Origin: Prevotella sp.
Lineage (GTDB): Bacteria > Bacteroidota > Bacteroidia > Bacteroidales > Bacteroidaceae
Length of the DNA stretch: 46,826 bases
Direction of reading: 5' to 3'
NCBI GenBank assembly: GCA_016281815.1
Contig: JAEEJK010000059.1
Location: forward strand, 1 to 46,826
The notes below the pieces were generated by a model. It searched no databases. It had not been told where the DNA came from and saw only the letters and a list, made by a program, of their open reading frames with translations. The translations under genes and the position numbers were made by a program. Of this stretch, positions 24,989 to 33,588 are shown piece by piece (position 1 is the first letter of the stretch; every line of letters begins with the position of its first letter).

Positions 24989-26696
24989 CCATCTTTGGGA
25001 ACCACAACATATATTCAATATCATGACGTTCATGATTTCCTCTTGTGGTAGTTGTTAATGAATCCCCAGTTTCTTTCTTGGGAAAGGCGTCATTGTTCCT
25101 TATTATCTTGAGGGTTTCCTCGATAGTCGGATCATCAGTGTTCAGGTATTCCATCCACGCTTCCTCATCAAGCATGTTGTAGATGATGCGGCTGTAGATG
25201 TAGCGCTCAAAGAGGGCATGCGATTTCTGAAGCATCAGGTTGCGGCGCTGCAAACCGTTCTTGTCTCCGTATGCCGCAAATTTCTCCAATAGGTTTTGCT
25301 TCTTCAGATAGGAGAGCAGGCTCTGCATGTTGTTGTAGCCTTTCATCTTGTCTCGGTTCTCATCAGTGTAGTCGAAAGCAAACTGAATGATCATGCCACT
25401 CATGGCGGCCTCCTTATAATAAGAGGTGATGCCGAGGGTGTCTTCTGGGACAAAGATGTCGGGGGTGATGCCGCCACCGCCATAGACCGTGCGCCCAATG
25501 CGGGTGTGGTAGGCCGGACCGGTGTGTTTGATGCTGTCTTGTGAGAAATATTCACCACGGGCATAACGCGTGAGAAGGTCTTCCTCATAGTCCTTGTCGT
25601 TGCCTGTCGTGTAGGGCTTCTGAATGCAGCGGCCTGATGGGGTGTAATAACGGGAGATGGTTAGTCTGATCATGCTGCCGTCGGAGAACTCAATGGGTTT
25701 CTGTACCAGTCCCTTGCCAAAGGAACGGCGGCCGATGACCGTGCCGCGGTCATTGTCCTGAATGGCGCCGGCAAAAATCTCTGAGGCTGAGGCTGAACCT
25801 TCGTTGATGAGCACCACAAGAGGTATTTGCTGATAGGCTCCGCGACCGTCACTGGGGAAAATCTCACGGGGCTGCTTGCGACCTTCGGTGTAGACGATGC
25901 AGCGCCCCTTGGGGAGAAACTCATTGGCTATCTGAACCGCTGGTGCCATGTATCCGCCTGAGTTGTCTCGGAGGTCGATGATCAGGTTGTTCATGCCTTC
26001 CTGGGAGAGTTGGGCAAGGGCACCGAGCATCTCACCATAGGTGTTCTCTCCAAAATTTTTGATGCGGATATAGCCGATGCGGTTTTTCTCATCAATCATG
26101 TATACCGTACTGATGCTGTGGGTGACAATGTCGTCACGTGTCACCGTGTAGTATCTCACCTTGTTCTGATGAAAGCGCTCCACACCGATCTTCACCTTCG
26201 TGCCACGGGGACCTTTCAGGCGACGCATGGCTTCCTCATTGGTCACTTCTTTTCCCACAAAGGGCTTGTCGTCAACACTCACAATCTTGTCGCCTGCCTG
26301 CAGGCCGGCTTCCTCAGCGGGACCGCCGGCTATCACGTTCTGAATGTGGATGGTGTCCTTGCGGATAACAAATTCGATGCCCACACCGGAAAACGAACCA
26401 TGCAATTCGTCATTGGCCGACTGCACGTCCTTGGCACTGATATACACGGAGTGGGGATCCAGTTCGCCAAGAATCTCGGGAATGGCTTTCTCCACCAGGT
26501 CGTTCATGTTGACACTGTCCACATACTGGTCATCGATGATGTGGAGCAGGTTGTTCAGACGGTTGCTGCCTGAGTTGATGATGTTCAGACGGTTGCCAGA
26601 GAAATGGTTGGCATAGAACGAACCGATGATGATGCCGAGCACTACGCAGGCGGCAAGCATCAATGGCATATAGCGGTTGGACTTATTCAGATTCAT
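24975..26696 (-). CDS. S41-family C-terminal processing protease
   Basis: A 573-residue periplasmic or membrane-anchored serine protease. One hydrophobic segment at residues 9-28 is the anchor or signal. A PDZ domain follows (about 98-175, with SGVGIEFV and GPAEEAGLQAGDKIVSVDD). The catalytic core shows DLRDNSGGYMAPAVQIA, GSASASEIFAGAIQD with Ser303 and SFGKGLVQ with Lys328, 25 residues apart as in Prc. CtpA-type proteases trim or degrade envelope proteins. It overlaps the dCMP deaminase gene by 14 bp at its start. Confidence 0.93.
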   Translation of the reverse strand: MNLNKSNRYMPLMLAACVVLGIIIGSFYANHFSGNRLNIINSGSNRLNNLLHIIDDQYVDSVNMNDLVEKAIPEILGELDPHSVYISAKDVQSANDELHGSFSGVGIEFVIRKDTIHIQNVIAGGPAEEAGLQAGDKIVSVDDKPFVGKEVTNEEAMRRLKGPRGTKVKIGVERFHQNKVRYYTVTRDDIVTHSISTVYMIDEKNRIGYIRIKNFGENTYGEMLGALAQLSQEGMNNLIIDLRDNSGGYMAPAVQIANEFLPKGRCIVYTEGRKQPREIFPSDGRGAYQQIPLVVLINEGSASASEIFAGAIQDNDRGTVIGRRSFGKGLVQKPIEFSDGSMIRLTISRYYTPSGRCIQKPYTTGNDKDYEEDLLTRYARGEYFSQDSIKHTGPAYHTRIGRTVYGGGGITPDIFVPEDTLGITSYYKEAAMSGMIIQFAFDYTDENRDKMKGYNNMQSLLSYLKKQNLLEKFAAYGDKNGLQRRNLMLQKSHALFERYIYSRIIYNMLDEEAWMEYLNTDDPTIEETLKIIRNNDAFPKKETGDSLTTTTRGNHERHDIEYMLWFPKMVSKV

Positions 26697-27126
26697 GTTC
26701 GGTGAGGTTGATGAATTTTATATCTATGTTGGCTCGGCGAAGCAGGTCAATGCCGTCGGATAGGCGGTATTCCTCGCCATAAACCACGCGGCGGATGCCC
26801 GACTGGATGATGAGTTTGGAGCATTCCAGGCAGGGCGAGGCGGTGACATAAAGGGTGGCTCCGGTGCTGTTGTTGTGACTGCGGGCAAGTTTGGTGATGG
26901 CATTGGCCTCGGCATGAAGGACATAGGGCTTCGTCACGTTGTGATCGTCTTCGCACACGTTCTCAAAACCGCTTGGAGTTCCGTTGTAGCCGTCGCTGAT
27001 GATCATCTTGTCCTTCACCACAAGTGCTCCCACTTGACGGCGATGGCAGTAACTGTTCTCTGCCCATATCCGGGCCATGCGCAGGTAGCGCAGGTCGAGT
27101 TGGTGCTGTTTGTCTTCCATGTTCAT
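26683..27126 (-). CDS. dCMP deaminase family protein
   Basis: A 147-residue zinc deaminase. It shows the substrate and zinc motifs GYNGTPSGFENVCED, HAEANAI (zinc His and catalytic Glu) and SPCLECSKLII (zinc Cys pair). dCMP deaminase converts dCMP to dUMP for thymidylate synthesis; close relatives include ComEB. The frame runs upstream into the peptidase gene; the ATG at 27126 (or 27120) is the sensible start, 4 bp after the peptidase stop. Confidence 0.93.
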   Translation of the reverse strand: MNMEDKQHQLDLRYLRMARIWAENSYCHRRQVGALVVKDKMIISDGYNGTPSGFENVCEDDHNVTKPYVLHAEANAITKLARSHNNSTGATLYVTASPCLECSKLIIQSGIRRVVYGEEYRLSDGIDLLRRANIDIKFINLTEHESE

Positions 27127-27130
27127 GTCG

Positions 27131-29263
27131 TCATTTCTTTTTGTGAGGACGGCGGATGCCATTGCGGCGGAGTAATGCGTCAATGGTGGGCTCGCTGCCA
27201 CGGAATTGCTTGTAAAGTGTCATAGGATGCTCTGTCCCGCCACGGGAGAGTATACAGTCGCGGAATCGCTGCGCTGTCTCGCGGTCGAAAATGCCGCGTT
27301 TTTTGAACACGCTGAATGCATCGGCCTCAAGCACTTCTGCCCACTTGTAACTGTAATAACCCGACGCATAGCCGCCGGCCATGATGTGGGAGAACTGTGT
27401 GGTCATGCAGGTGTTGGGCTTCTGGGGCAACAGAACCGCCTTGGCCCATGCCTTGTGCTCAAACTCTATCAGGTCGCCACTGAACTCTTCACGCATGGTG
27501 TAGTAGGCCATGTCGAGAAGACAGAAACTCACCTGACGGAGGCAGCCGTAGGCTACTTGGAAATTGCGGCTTTTCAGAATACGGTCAATCAACTCATCGG
27601 GCAAGGGCTCTCCTGTCTGGTAATGGAAGGCAAAGGTGCGGAGAAACTCTTTCTCCACAGCGTAGTTCTCCATGAACTGGGAGGGAAGTTCCACGAAGTC
27701 CCACCATACACTGGTGCCTGACATGCTCTCAAAACGGGTGTTGGCAAACATGCCGTGAAGAGAGTGCCCGAACTCATGCAGGAAGGTCTCCACCTCGCCG
27801 AGGCTGAGAAGGGAGGGCTGGCTGTCGGTGGGTTTGGTCAGGTTCATCACCACACTCACATGGGGACGGACATTCTCACCCTTGCTGTTGATGTACTGCC
27901 CTTGGAAATTGGTCATCCACGCTCCGCCTTGCTTGCCTTTGCGGGGATGGAAGTCGGCATAGAAAACGGCGAGATAACTGCCGTCCTTGTCAAACACCTC
28001 GTAGGCCTTCACATCTGGGTGATAGACGGGGATGTCTTTGTTCTCGCGGAAGGTGATACCATAAAGGCGGTTGGCAAGGCCGAAAATGCCTTCTGTCACT
28101 TTGGACAATTCGAAATAGGGGCGCAGCATCTCAGAGTCGATGTTGTACTTCTGCATCTGCAACTCATAGGAGTAATGGGCAAGGTCCCATGGCTCAAACT
28201 GATACTGGCGGCCTTCTTTCTTTTGGGCTAACCGCTCCACTTCCGAGATCTCTTTTAGAGCGGTGGGCTTATACGCGTCGATGAGTTGGTCAAGCAAACG
28301 GTAGACATTGCGCACATTGCTGGCCATACGGCGGCGAAGCACGAAGTCTGCAAGGCTTTTGTAACCAAGCAGTTGGGCACGCTCACGCTGAACATTCACG
28401 ATGCGCTTGCATATCTCTATGTTGTTCTCGGTATTGTCGTGGGTGCAAACCGTACTGCTCGCCATGTAGAGTTGCTCGCGGAGGTCCCGGCGGGTGGAGT
28501 ATTTCATGAAAGGACCGATGCTTGGGGCATCGAGGGTGAACACCCAACCGTCTTTACCTTCATCCTTGGCTTCCTGGGCGGCGGCCTCACGCACTCGTTC
28601 TGGCAGTCCGGCAAGGTCGGCTTCGTCGGTCAGGTGCAGCGTGAAAGCCTTGCGCTCCTTGCGGAGGTTCTGGGAGAACTGAAGGGAGAGCATGCTGCTC
28701 TCTTCGTTGAGTTGACGGAGGCGGGCCTTGCCTTCTTCATCAAGGAGTGCACCACAGCGGGTGAAACCTTCGTAGGTGTTGTCGAGCAATCGCTTCTCCT
28801 CGGGTGTGAGGCGGCGGTGGTGAAGGTGTACTTGACGGATGCGGTCGAACAGACGCTCATTGAGCATCACATCGTTGTGATGCTGGGTGAGCAGGGGCTC
28901 GATCTTCTGGGCAAGTGCATCCAACTCGTCGGTGGTCTCGGCGCTGAGAAGATTGAAGAAAACGGTTGACACTCGGTCGAGAAGACCATAGTATACAGGG
29001 TCGTCATCCTTGCAGATGATGGTGTTGTCGAAAGTGGGTTTCGAGGGGTTGTTGATAGTCTTGTCTATCTGCTCCTTGTCGCGGCGGATGCCTTCGATGA
29101 ACGCTGGCTCAAAATCCTCCAGACGTATCTTGTCAAAGGGATAGGTGCCGTGAGGGGTGTCGAAGGGTTCAAAAAAAGGATTCTTGCGCTCCTCATCCGT
29201 CTGATGGATGTCTGGAGCAGGTGTTTCCTGAGTATGCAGGAGGTCTTTATCTGTAGATGTCAT
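27131..29263 (-). CDS. M3-family metallopeptidase (oligopeptidase A/Dcp type)
   Basis: A 710-residue zinc peptidase. The active site is FLHEFGHSLHGMF with the HExxH-type motif, followed downstream by the third ligand region. The N-terminal half is helical, as in thimet-type enzymes, and begins NPFFEPFDTPHGTYPFDKIRL. No signal peptide is seen, so it should act in the cytoplasm on peptides. The frame continues to 29326, but the -7 box at 29288-29295 means that translation begins at ATG 29263. It heads an operon with the dCMP deaminase and S41 protease. Confidence 0.92.
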   Translation of the reverse strand: MTSTDKDLLHTQETPAPDIHQTDEERKNPFFEPFDTPHGTYPFDKIRLEDFEPAFIEGIRRDKEQIDKTINNPSKPTFDNTIICKDDDPVYYGLLDRVSTVFFNLLSAETTDELDALAQKIEPLLTQHHNDVMLNERLFDRIRQVHLHHRRLTPEEKRLLDNTYEGFTRCGALLDEEGKARLRQLNEESSMLSLQFSQNLRKERKAFTLHLTDEADLAGLPERVREAAAQEAKDEGKDGWVFTLDAPSIGPFMKYSTRRDLREQLYMASSTVCTHDNTENNIEICKRIVNVQRERAQLLGYKSLADFVLRRRMASNVRNVYRLLDQLIDAYKPTALKEISEVERLAQKKEGRQYQFEPWDLAHYSYELQMQKYNIDSEMLRPYFELSKVTEGIFGLANRLYGITFRENKDIPVYHPDVKAYEVFDKDGSYLAVFYADFHPRKGKQGGAWMTNFQGQYINSKGENVRPHVSVVMNLTKPTDSQPSLLSLGEVETFLHEFGHSLHGMFANTRFESMSGTSVWWDFVELPSQFMENYAVEKEFLRTFAFHYQTGEPLPDELIDRILKSRNFQVAYGCLRQVSFCLLDMAYYTMREEFSGDLIEFEHKAWAKAVLLPQKPNTCMTTQFSHIMAGGYASGYYSYKWAEVLEADAFSVFKKRGIFDRETAQRFRDCILSRGGTEHPMTLYKQFRGSEPTIDALLRRNGIRRPHKKK

Positions 29264-29287
29264 GTTTGTTGATGTCCTTTGAGCACG

Positions 29288-29295
29288 CAAAGTTA
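29288..29295 (-). promoter_or_regulatory. -7 box of the M3 peptidase operon
   Basis: TAACTTTG on the minus strand, 24 bp before the ATG at 29263. Confidence 0.55.
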
Positions 29296-29348
29296 ATGAA
29301 TAATTGAAAATTAATGTTCTATTCATGTATTTTTTATGATAATTTACC

Positions 29349-29356
29349 TATTTTTG
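29349..29356 (+). promoter_or_regulatory. -7 box of the membrane transporter gene
   Basis: TATTTTTG, 29 bp before the ATG at 29386, back to back with the peptidase promoter. Confidence 0.5.
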
Positions 29357-29385
29357 TATGTGAAAAACTCCTTTTGGCATATAGC

Positions 29386-30363
29386 ATGAATAGCATTCGC
29401 TCTGATGTGGTCGGTATGACGGCCATCTGCACACTGATGCATTTCCTCGTGGATGGATTGTGCATCTGCTGCCTTTACCTGTTCATGGCTCCAGAAGATA
29501 CCATGCAGGTGGTGAGGGTGTTCGCCATATACAATTTGCTCGCGTTCCTCACACAGCCGTTGACGGGCTATTGGGCAGACTGTGTCAGAGACAGACATTG
29601 GCTGTTGCTGGTGGCGGCACTTTTGTTGACGGCGGCGGTGTTGGCGGCGGCTCTTGTCATCAACCTGGGACTGTCGGCTCCGAGAGTCCTCTGGGGAGTG
29701 GCGGTGTTGCTGGGAATGGGCAACTCGTTTTTCCATGTGTGGGGAGGCAAGCAGACTGCCTTGATGACGGGAAATGACATCCGTGCTCTGGGCACCTTTG
29801 TGTCGTCGGGCGCGTTCGGACTGGCGGTGGGCGGTGTGTGCTGCTCTTGGTTCTTGCTCTACGCTTTCCTGTTCGCAATATGTCTGGCTGCGGTTGGCTT
29901 CCTATGGATGGAAGGCTCAGCAGGTTCTCTTCCTGAGGAGAAAAACAAGGTGGCAAAAAGGCATTTCTCCAAAACAGAAGTATGTCTGTTCATGGTTGCC
30001 ATCATGGCTTTTGTCATGGGGCGCTCACTGATAGGAGAGACTTTCGCCACAGGTATAACGAAAAACTCTGCCGTCATTCTGGGGATGGGAGCCGTTTCCA
30101 TGCTGGGCAAAATGGCTGGGGGATGGATAGCGCGGGCTTTGGGCATTGTCAGCGCTCTCTTATTGATGCTCTCGGCAGTGGGGGCTTGCTTCTTATGGGG
30201 CGGTTCAAGTATGCCTGCTGTCCTGACAGGATTGTTTTTCATCAACTGCACCATGCCTGTCACCTTATACCTTGCCAATGTGGTTCTGAAGGGTAGGGAA
30301 GGACTGGCCTTCGGTTTGCTTGCTGCTGCCCTCATGCCAGGCTTCCTTCTCTCCCTGATTTAA
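29386..30363 (+). CDS. MFS-like membrane transporter
   Basis: A 325-residue polytopic protein with about ten hydrophobic segments. TQPLTGYWADCVRDRHWLL resembles the conserved loop between segments 2 and 3 of MFS carriers, and GMGNSFFHVWGGKQTA lies in the next pair of helices. The two halves are joined by a short charged loop (EEKNKVAKRHFSKTE). It is shorter than the usual 400-residue carrier. The substrate is unknown. ATG 29386 is preferred over upstream codons because of the promoter position. Confidence 0.78.
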   Translation: MNSIRSDVVGMTAICTLMHFLVDGLCICCLYLFMAPEDTMQVVRVFAIYNLLAFLTQPLTGYWADCVRDRHWLLLVAALLLTAAVLAAALVINLGLSAPRVLWGVAVLLGMGNSFFHVWGGKQTALMTGNDIRALGTFVSSGAFGLAVGGVCCSWFLLYAFLFAICLAAVGFLWMEGSAGSLPEEKNKVAKRHFSKTEVCLFMVAIMAFVMGRSLIGETFATGITKNSAVILGMGAVSMLGKMAGGWIARALGIVSALLLMLSAVGACFLWGGSSMPAVLTGLFFINCTMPVTLYLANVVLKGREGLAFGLLAAALMPGFLLSLI

Positions 30364-30391
30364 TTCATCATATCTCGCACCTCATCATATC

Positions 30392-30458
30392 TCTCACCCC
30401 TCACCTCCCACCTCTCACCTCTCACCTCTCACCTCTCACCTCTCACCTCCCACCTCCC
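30392..30458. repeat. Tandem array of a 7-bp unit abutting a start codon
   Basis: About nine units of CACCTCT and variants (CACCCCT, CACCTCC) run directly up to the ATG at 30459. The array takes the place of any ribosome-binding sequence for that gene. Confidence 0.75.
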
Positions 30459-30782
30459 ATGATGCTCACCCTTCTCTTTACTATCATCATCGAAATCTTG
30501 GTGCTCCTCGCTCTCCGAGAGCGAAGGAAAAGGGTGCTTGTTGCTTCTGTGGTTGTCAACATCCTCACCAACATTCCGCTCAACATGTACGTGAAGGCTG
30601 TACATCCAGATTGGGGTATCATCCTCTTGGCCGAAGGCATCGTCTTCATTGTCGAAACATTATGGTATTACCTTTTCATCAAGAAACTGTCCCAGGCCGC
30701 CATCTACAGTTTCCTTTGCAATGCCATCAGTTTCCTCTTAGGCTTGTTGTTCACATTCCTCTCATTCCTCCTCCCTCTCTGA
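30459..30782 (+). CDS. Small integral membrane protein
   Basis: A 107-residue protein with about three or four membrane helices: LTLLFTIIIEILVLLAL, VLVASVVVNILTNIPLNMY, IILLAEGIVFIVETLWYYLF and SFLLGLLFTFLSFLLPL. The segment NILTNIPLN in helix 2 and the following AEGIVFIVE recall small Bacteroidetes membrane proteins of no known function. No signal peptide. The gene follows the transporter gene after 95 bp of tandem repeat and may be cotranscribed with it. Confidence 0.72.
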   Translation: MMLTLLFTIIIEILVLLALRERRKRVLVASVVVNILTNIPLNMYVKAVHPDWGIILLAEGIVFIVETLWYYLFIKKLSQAAIYSFLCNAISFLLGLLFTFLSFLLPL

Positions 30783-30800
30783 TTCTCCCCCTCAGTTTGC

Positions 30801-30813
30801 CTTTCTCCGTAAG
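30801..30813 (+). repeat. Interrupted copy of the CCGTAAGC repeat
   Basis: CTTTCTCCGTAAG matches the head of the dispersed repeat, then is cut by the terminal inverted repeat of the MITE. The stem-loop part is missing. Confidence 0.5.
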
Positions 30814-31118
30814 AGGGTGTGTCAAAATGTAGATTTTCATTGCCGGCATTTACAATTTGTAATCATTATGGCGGCCTGAAGGGCCAATGAGCGGTTAGCC
30901 CAGGGCAACGCCCTAGGTTTTTATGTGTGGCAACAACTGCGCCCTGTAAGGGCAAAAGAATTGATTATCAACGCTTTTGCCCTTACAGGGCGACTTTAAT
31001 ACTCTGCCTTATACCCAGGGCGATGCCCTGGGCTAACAGATGCTGGCCTTTCAGGCCGTTCTCCTTCCTTACAATCTGTAAGTTGCGCGTTCAAATGATT
31101 TCATTTTGACACACCCTC
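30813..31118. mobile_element. MITE-like palindromic element of 306 bp
   Basis: Both ends carry GAGGGTGTGTCAAAAT and its inverse ATTTTGACACACCCTC (16 bp). Inside, nested arms also pair: GTTAGCCCAGGGC with GCCCTGGGCTAAC, and CGCCCTGTAAGGGCAAAAG with its inverse around the centre. No transposase is encoded, so it would be moved in trans by an insertion sequence with the same ends. As RNA it would fold into one long hairpin. Confidence 0.75.
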
Positions 31119-31248
31119 CCCTTCCCGCGAGCCGCTTCTTCCCTTGCGCCGCCTTTCTCCGTAAGCGGCGGCTTTGCCGCCGCCCCTTCCTGCGAGCCGC
31201 CCCTTCCCTTGCGCCGCCTTTTTCCGTAAGCGGTGGCTTTGCCGCCGC
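31119..31248. repeat. Two tandem copies of a 65-bp unit carrying the CCGTAAGC hairpin
   Basis: Units at 31119-31183 and 31184-31248 each contain CCCTTGCGCCGCC, the head CTTTCTCCGTAAGC (or CTTTTTCCGTAAGC) and a GCGGCGG-CTTTG-CCGCCGC stem. In the second copy the stem has GCGGTGG, which still pairs as G-U in RNA. Short open frames here are by-products of the repeat. Confidence 0.75.
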
Positions 31249-31320
31249 CCCTTCCCAGCACTTTTGCTTAATAGTTGTTATTTTTTTATACCTATCACAC
31301 CAAGGTAGCGTTTTTTCATG

Positions 31321-31328
31321 TATATTTG
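31321..31328 (+). promoter_or_regulatory. -7 box of the Cys/His-rich protein gene
   Basis: TATATTTG, 50 bp before the ATG at 31379. The bases 31249-31320 are AT-rich and show nothing else. Confidence 0.5.
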
Positions 31329-31378
31329 CATGCTGTATATAGGCAATAAAAGAGAACAATCATTATCAGATATCATTT

Positions 31379-31744
31379 ATGACAATATTCACTTCGCAAT
31401 TATTGGACATTATTTCTCCAGGTAGTTACCGCCGTCCTCGAGTCAGGTTGGACGATGTCCAATCCAAGATTGAACAGATCAAACCAAAGAAGGTGGTGGA
31501 CACGCTGGCCAACCATCATGGCTGTTGTGACAACATGGCTGACTCATGCTGCCATGGAAGTGACTCATGTTGCTCACATGCCGCTGACTCTGTCAGCGCA
31601 TCTGCCAATGGATTAGTGGATTACATCGGAAATGGTGGCGGCGGGTCGTCAACATTGATCTGGTCCATCGTTGCGGTGCTCCTGGCCTTGCTCCTGTGCT
31701 TCTATTTTGTTTCTCTTTATAGAAAAAGGCTGTCCGTACGCTAA
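31379..31744 (+). CDS. Small membrane protein with a Cys/His-rich cluster
   Basis: A 121-residue protein of no recognised family. The N-terminal 45 residues are basic. Residues 46-67 hold three Cys pairs and four His: HHGCC, SCCHG and SCCSH (Cys49/50, 57/58, 64/65; His46, 47, 59, 67). A Ser/Ala/Gly-rich linker then leads to one membrane helix (about 93-113) and a basic tail YRKRLSVR. The cluster looks fit to bind metal ions or iron-sulphur. Its last 4 bp overlap the convergent Crp-type gene. It has its own promoter. Confidence 0.72.
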   Translation: MTIFTSQLLDIISPGSYRRPRVRLDDVQSKIEQIKPKKVVDTLANHHGCCDNMADSCCHGSDSCCSHAADSVSASANGLVDYIGNGGGGSSTLIWSIVAVLLALLLCFYFVSLYRKRLSVR

Positions 31745-32415
31745 AACAGCCTTTCCAATGCCATCACTAGAATATTCCCACGGCTGAGTTTCAGAAGGCC
31801 TTCGTGCTCCATGAGGTGAAGTTCGCGGGATACATTCAGACGGCTCTTTCCAAGGGCTGTGGCTATCTGCTGCATCTTCAGATGGAATACTTTCTCGCCA
31901 GCCGGGTAATGGCAACGCTCACTCAGATAACGACAGATCTTGTGTCGGAGGGTCTGAGGATGAGTATGCCAGGGACGGCGGGCAAGACGTTGTGTCCGCG
32001 TGGCTATGATGTTGAGCAGGTTGGTACGGAAAATGTCGTTGCTCTCAAGCAAACGTAAAACTTCTGACTTGCTGAGCATGAGCAGTTCGCATGGGGATGC
32101 GGATTGACAGGTGTGGGGATGGCGTTGGGAAAGCCCGAAAAGGTACTCCGGAGGCATCAGCATGGGGGCTGAGATGCGCTCTTCAACATGATAACTGTGG
32201 TCATCGGAATAGGAAAGAAGTGTTACTCGACCGCTCATCAGGAAAATCATCTGTTCACAGGGACTGCCATCAGAACAGATGACATGACCAGTGTCCATAC
32301 GCACAAATTCAAGTTTGGTGTGACCCACAAGGGAGGTCAGGCCGTTCTGGCTCATTCCTTGAAACAAGGGATGGCGTAGAAGGCGTTCGTAGATGAATTC
32401 GTTGCGGTTGTCCAT
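31741..32415 (-). CDS. Crp/Fnr-family transcriptional regulator
   Basis: A 224-residue regulator. The N-terminal cyclic-nucleotide-type domain has FQGMSQNGLTSLVGH, GHVICSDGSPCEQMIFLMSGRV and a dimer helix near 125-150. The C-terminal winged helix (about 150-224) includes MQQIATALGKSRLNVSRELHLMEHEGL, the recognition helix. No four-cysteine cluster for an FNR iron-sulphur centre is present at the N-terminus. The effector is unknown. It is 9 bp downstream of apbE on the same strand. Confidence 0.92.
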   Translation of the reverse strand: MDNRNEFIYERLLRHPLFQGMSQNGLTSLVGHTKLEFVRMDTGHVICSDGSPCEQMIFLMSGRVTLLSYSDDHSYHVEERISAPMLMPPEYLFGLSQRHPHTCQSASPCELLMLSKSEVLRLLESNDIFRTNLLNIIATRTQRLARRPWHTHPQTLRHKICRYLSERCHYPAGEKVFHLKMQQIATALGKSRLNVSRELHLMEHEGLLKLSRGNILVMALERLF

Positions 32416-32424
32416 GGGATGGGG

Positions 32425-33453
32425 TCAGTCTCCGACAATCTTCTCACGGAGGGTAGGGGAGAACCATACCTGATAGTCGTCCTTTCCGTCTGAGTAGATG
32501 AAATAAACCATCAACTCGGGATGTTGCTCAAGCAACTTCTGGGCTTTCTCAATGCCCATCACCATGAACGCGGTGGCATAGGCATCGGCAATGGCACATT
32601 GGTTGGCGAGCACCGTGGCAGAAAGAAGACTATGCTGAACGGGACGGCCTGTCTTAGGGTCGATGGTGTGGGCGTATTTCTTACCGTCCTTATAGTAGAA
32701 ATTGCGGTAGTTGCCACTGGTTGCCATCGCTTTGTCGGTCACATTAAGGATCGTCTCCAACTCTGTGGAACTCTGAGTGGGATCATCTGTCGGACGGTTG
32801 ACACCGATGCGCCAGGGCAGACGCTTCTCATTGACACCCTTCGTCACTATCTCACCGCCTATCTCTACCATGTAATTGACCACATCATGACGGCTCAGAA
32901 CCGATGCCACCACATCACAGGCATACCCTTTGGCTATAGCACTGCAGTCGAGCATCACACGGGGATCTTTCTTGGTGAGATGACCGTCTGATGATAAACT
33001 GATTTTATCGTAACCCACAAACTGAAGCAGACTGTCGATCATATGCTGGTCGGGGGACGTGCCTTCCTTGAAACCAAATCCCCATTGGTTGACAAGGGGA
33101 GCGACAGTGATGTCAAATGCCCCTTCTGTAATGGTGGAAACTTGCTGGGCGATGCGGTAGACATCCTTGAATAGTTGGTCTGCCTGAACTTCCTCGTTAT
33201 TGTTCATCTTGGTGATGATGGAACTGGGGTTGAAGGGAGAAAGCGACTGGTCTACCTGTTGGAGGGCTGCCTCAATCTCGGATTGCAAATCCTTGTCGCT
33301 TTGGTAGGTGATATGGTAATACGTGCCAAAGATGGGGGCAGTCGTTGTCTTGTATGGCATATTTTGCTGCTGCATGATAATAAGCACTGTGCCTACAATG
33401 AGCAGCACAAGGAATGGTATCTGCCAAATCAGTTTCTTATTGCTTCCTTTCAT
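32425..33453 (-). CDS. apbE: FAD:protein FMN transferase
   Basis: A 342-residue ApbE protein. An N-terminal hydrophobic segment (about 9-27) anchors it or serves as signal; no lipobox Cys is seen. The core shows FGTYYHITY, VDQSLSPFNPSSIITKMN, the DCSAIAKGYACD motif, GGEIVTKG, MATSGNYRNFYY and HTIDPKTGRPV. ApbE attaches FMN to threonine of Na+-pumping NADH:quinone reductase and Rnf subunits outside the membrane. The Crp-type regulator lies 9 bp downstream. The upstream spacer is a tandem repeat array. Confidence 0.94.
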   Translation of the reverse strand: MKGSNKKLIWQIPFLVLLIVGTVLIIMQQQNMPYKTTTAPIFGTYYHITYQSDKDLQSEIEAALQQVDQSLSPFNPSSIITKMNNNEEVQADQLFKDVYRIAQQVSTITEGAFDITVAPLVNQWGFGFKEGTSPDQHMIDSLLQFVGYDKISLSSDGHLTKKDPRVMLDCSAIAKGYACDVVASVLSRHDVVNYMVEIGGEIVTKGVNEKRLPWRIGVNRPTDDPTQSSTELETILNVTDKAMATSGNYRNFYYKDGKKYAHTIDPKTGRPVQHSLLSATVLANQCAIADAYATAFMVMGIEKAQKLLEQHPELMVYFIYSDGKDDYQVWFSPTLREKIVGD

Positions 33454-33488
33454 GTATGAATCTATATCTTGTTCACAAAAACCTCAAA

Positions 33489-33588
33489 TCTCTCACCTCA
33501 CCTCTCATTTCTCACCTCACACCTCTCACCTCTCACCTCACACCTCTCATTTCTCACCTCACACCTCTCACCTCTCACCTCTTACCTC
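33489..33588. repeat. Tandem array with 7- and 21-bp periods
   Basis: Units CACCTCT, CACCTCA and CATTTCT alternate; three of them make a 21-bp higher-order unit. The array spans the gap between apbE and the DUF6048 gene and touches the end of the latter. Confidence 0.75.

Noticed and set aside
31106..31342. 78-residue reading frame over the 65-bp tandem repeat
   Set aside because: Its sequence is only the translated repeat and it begins inside the MITE end.
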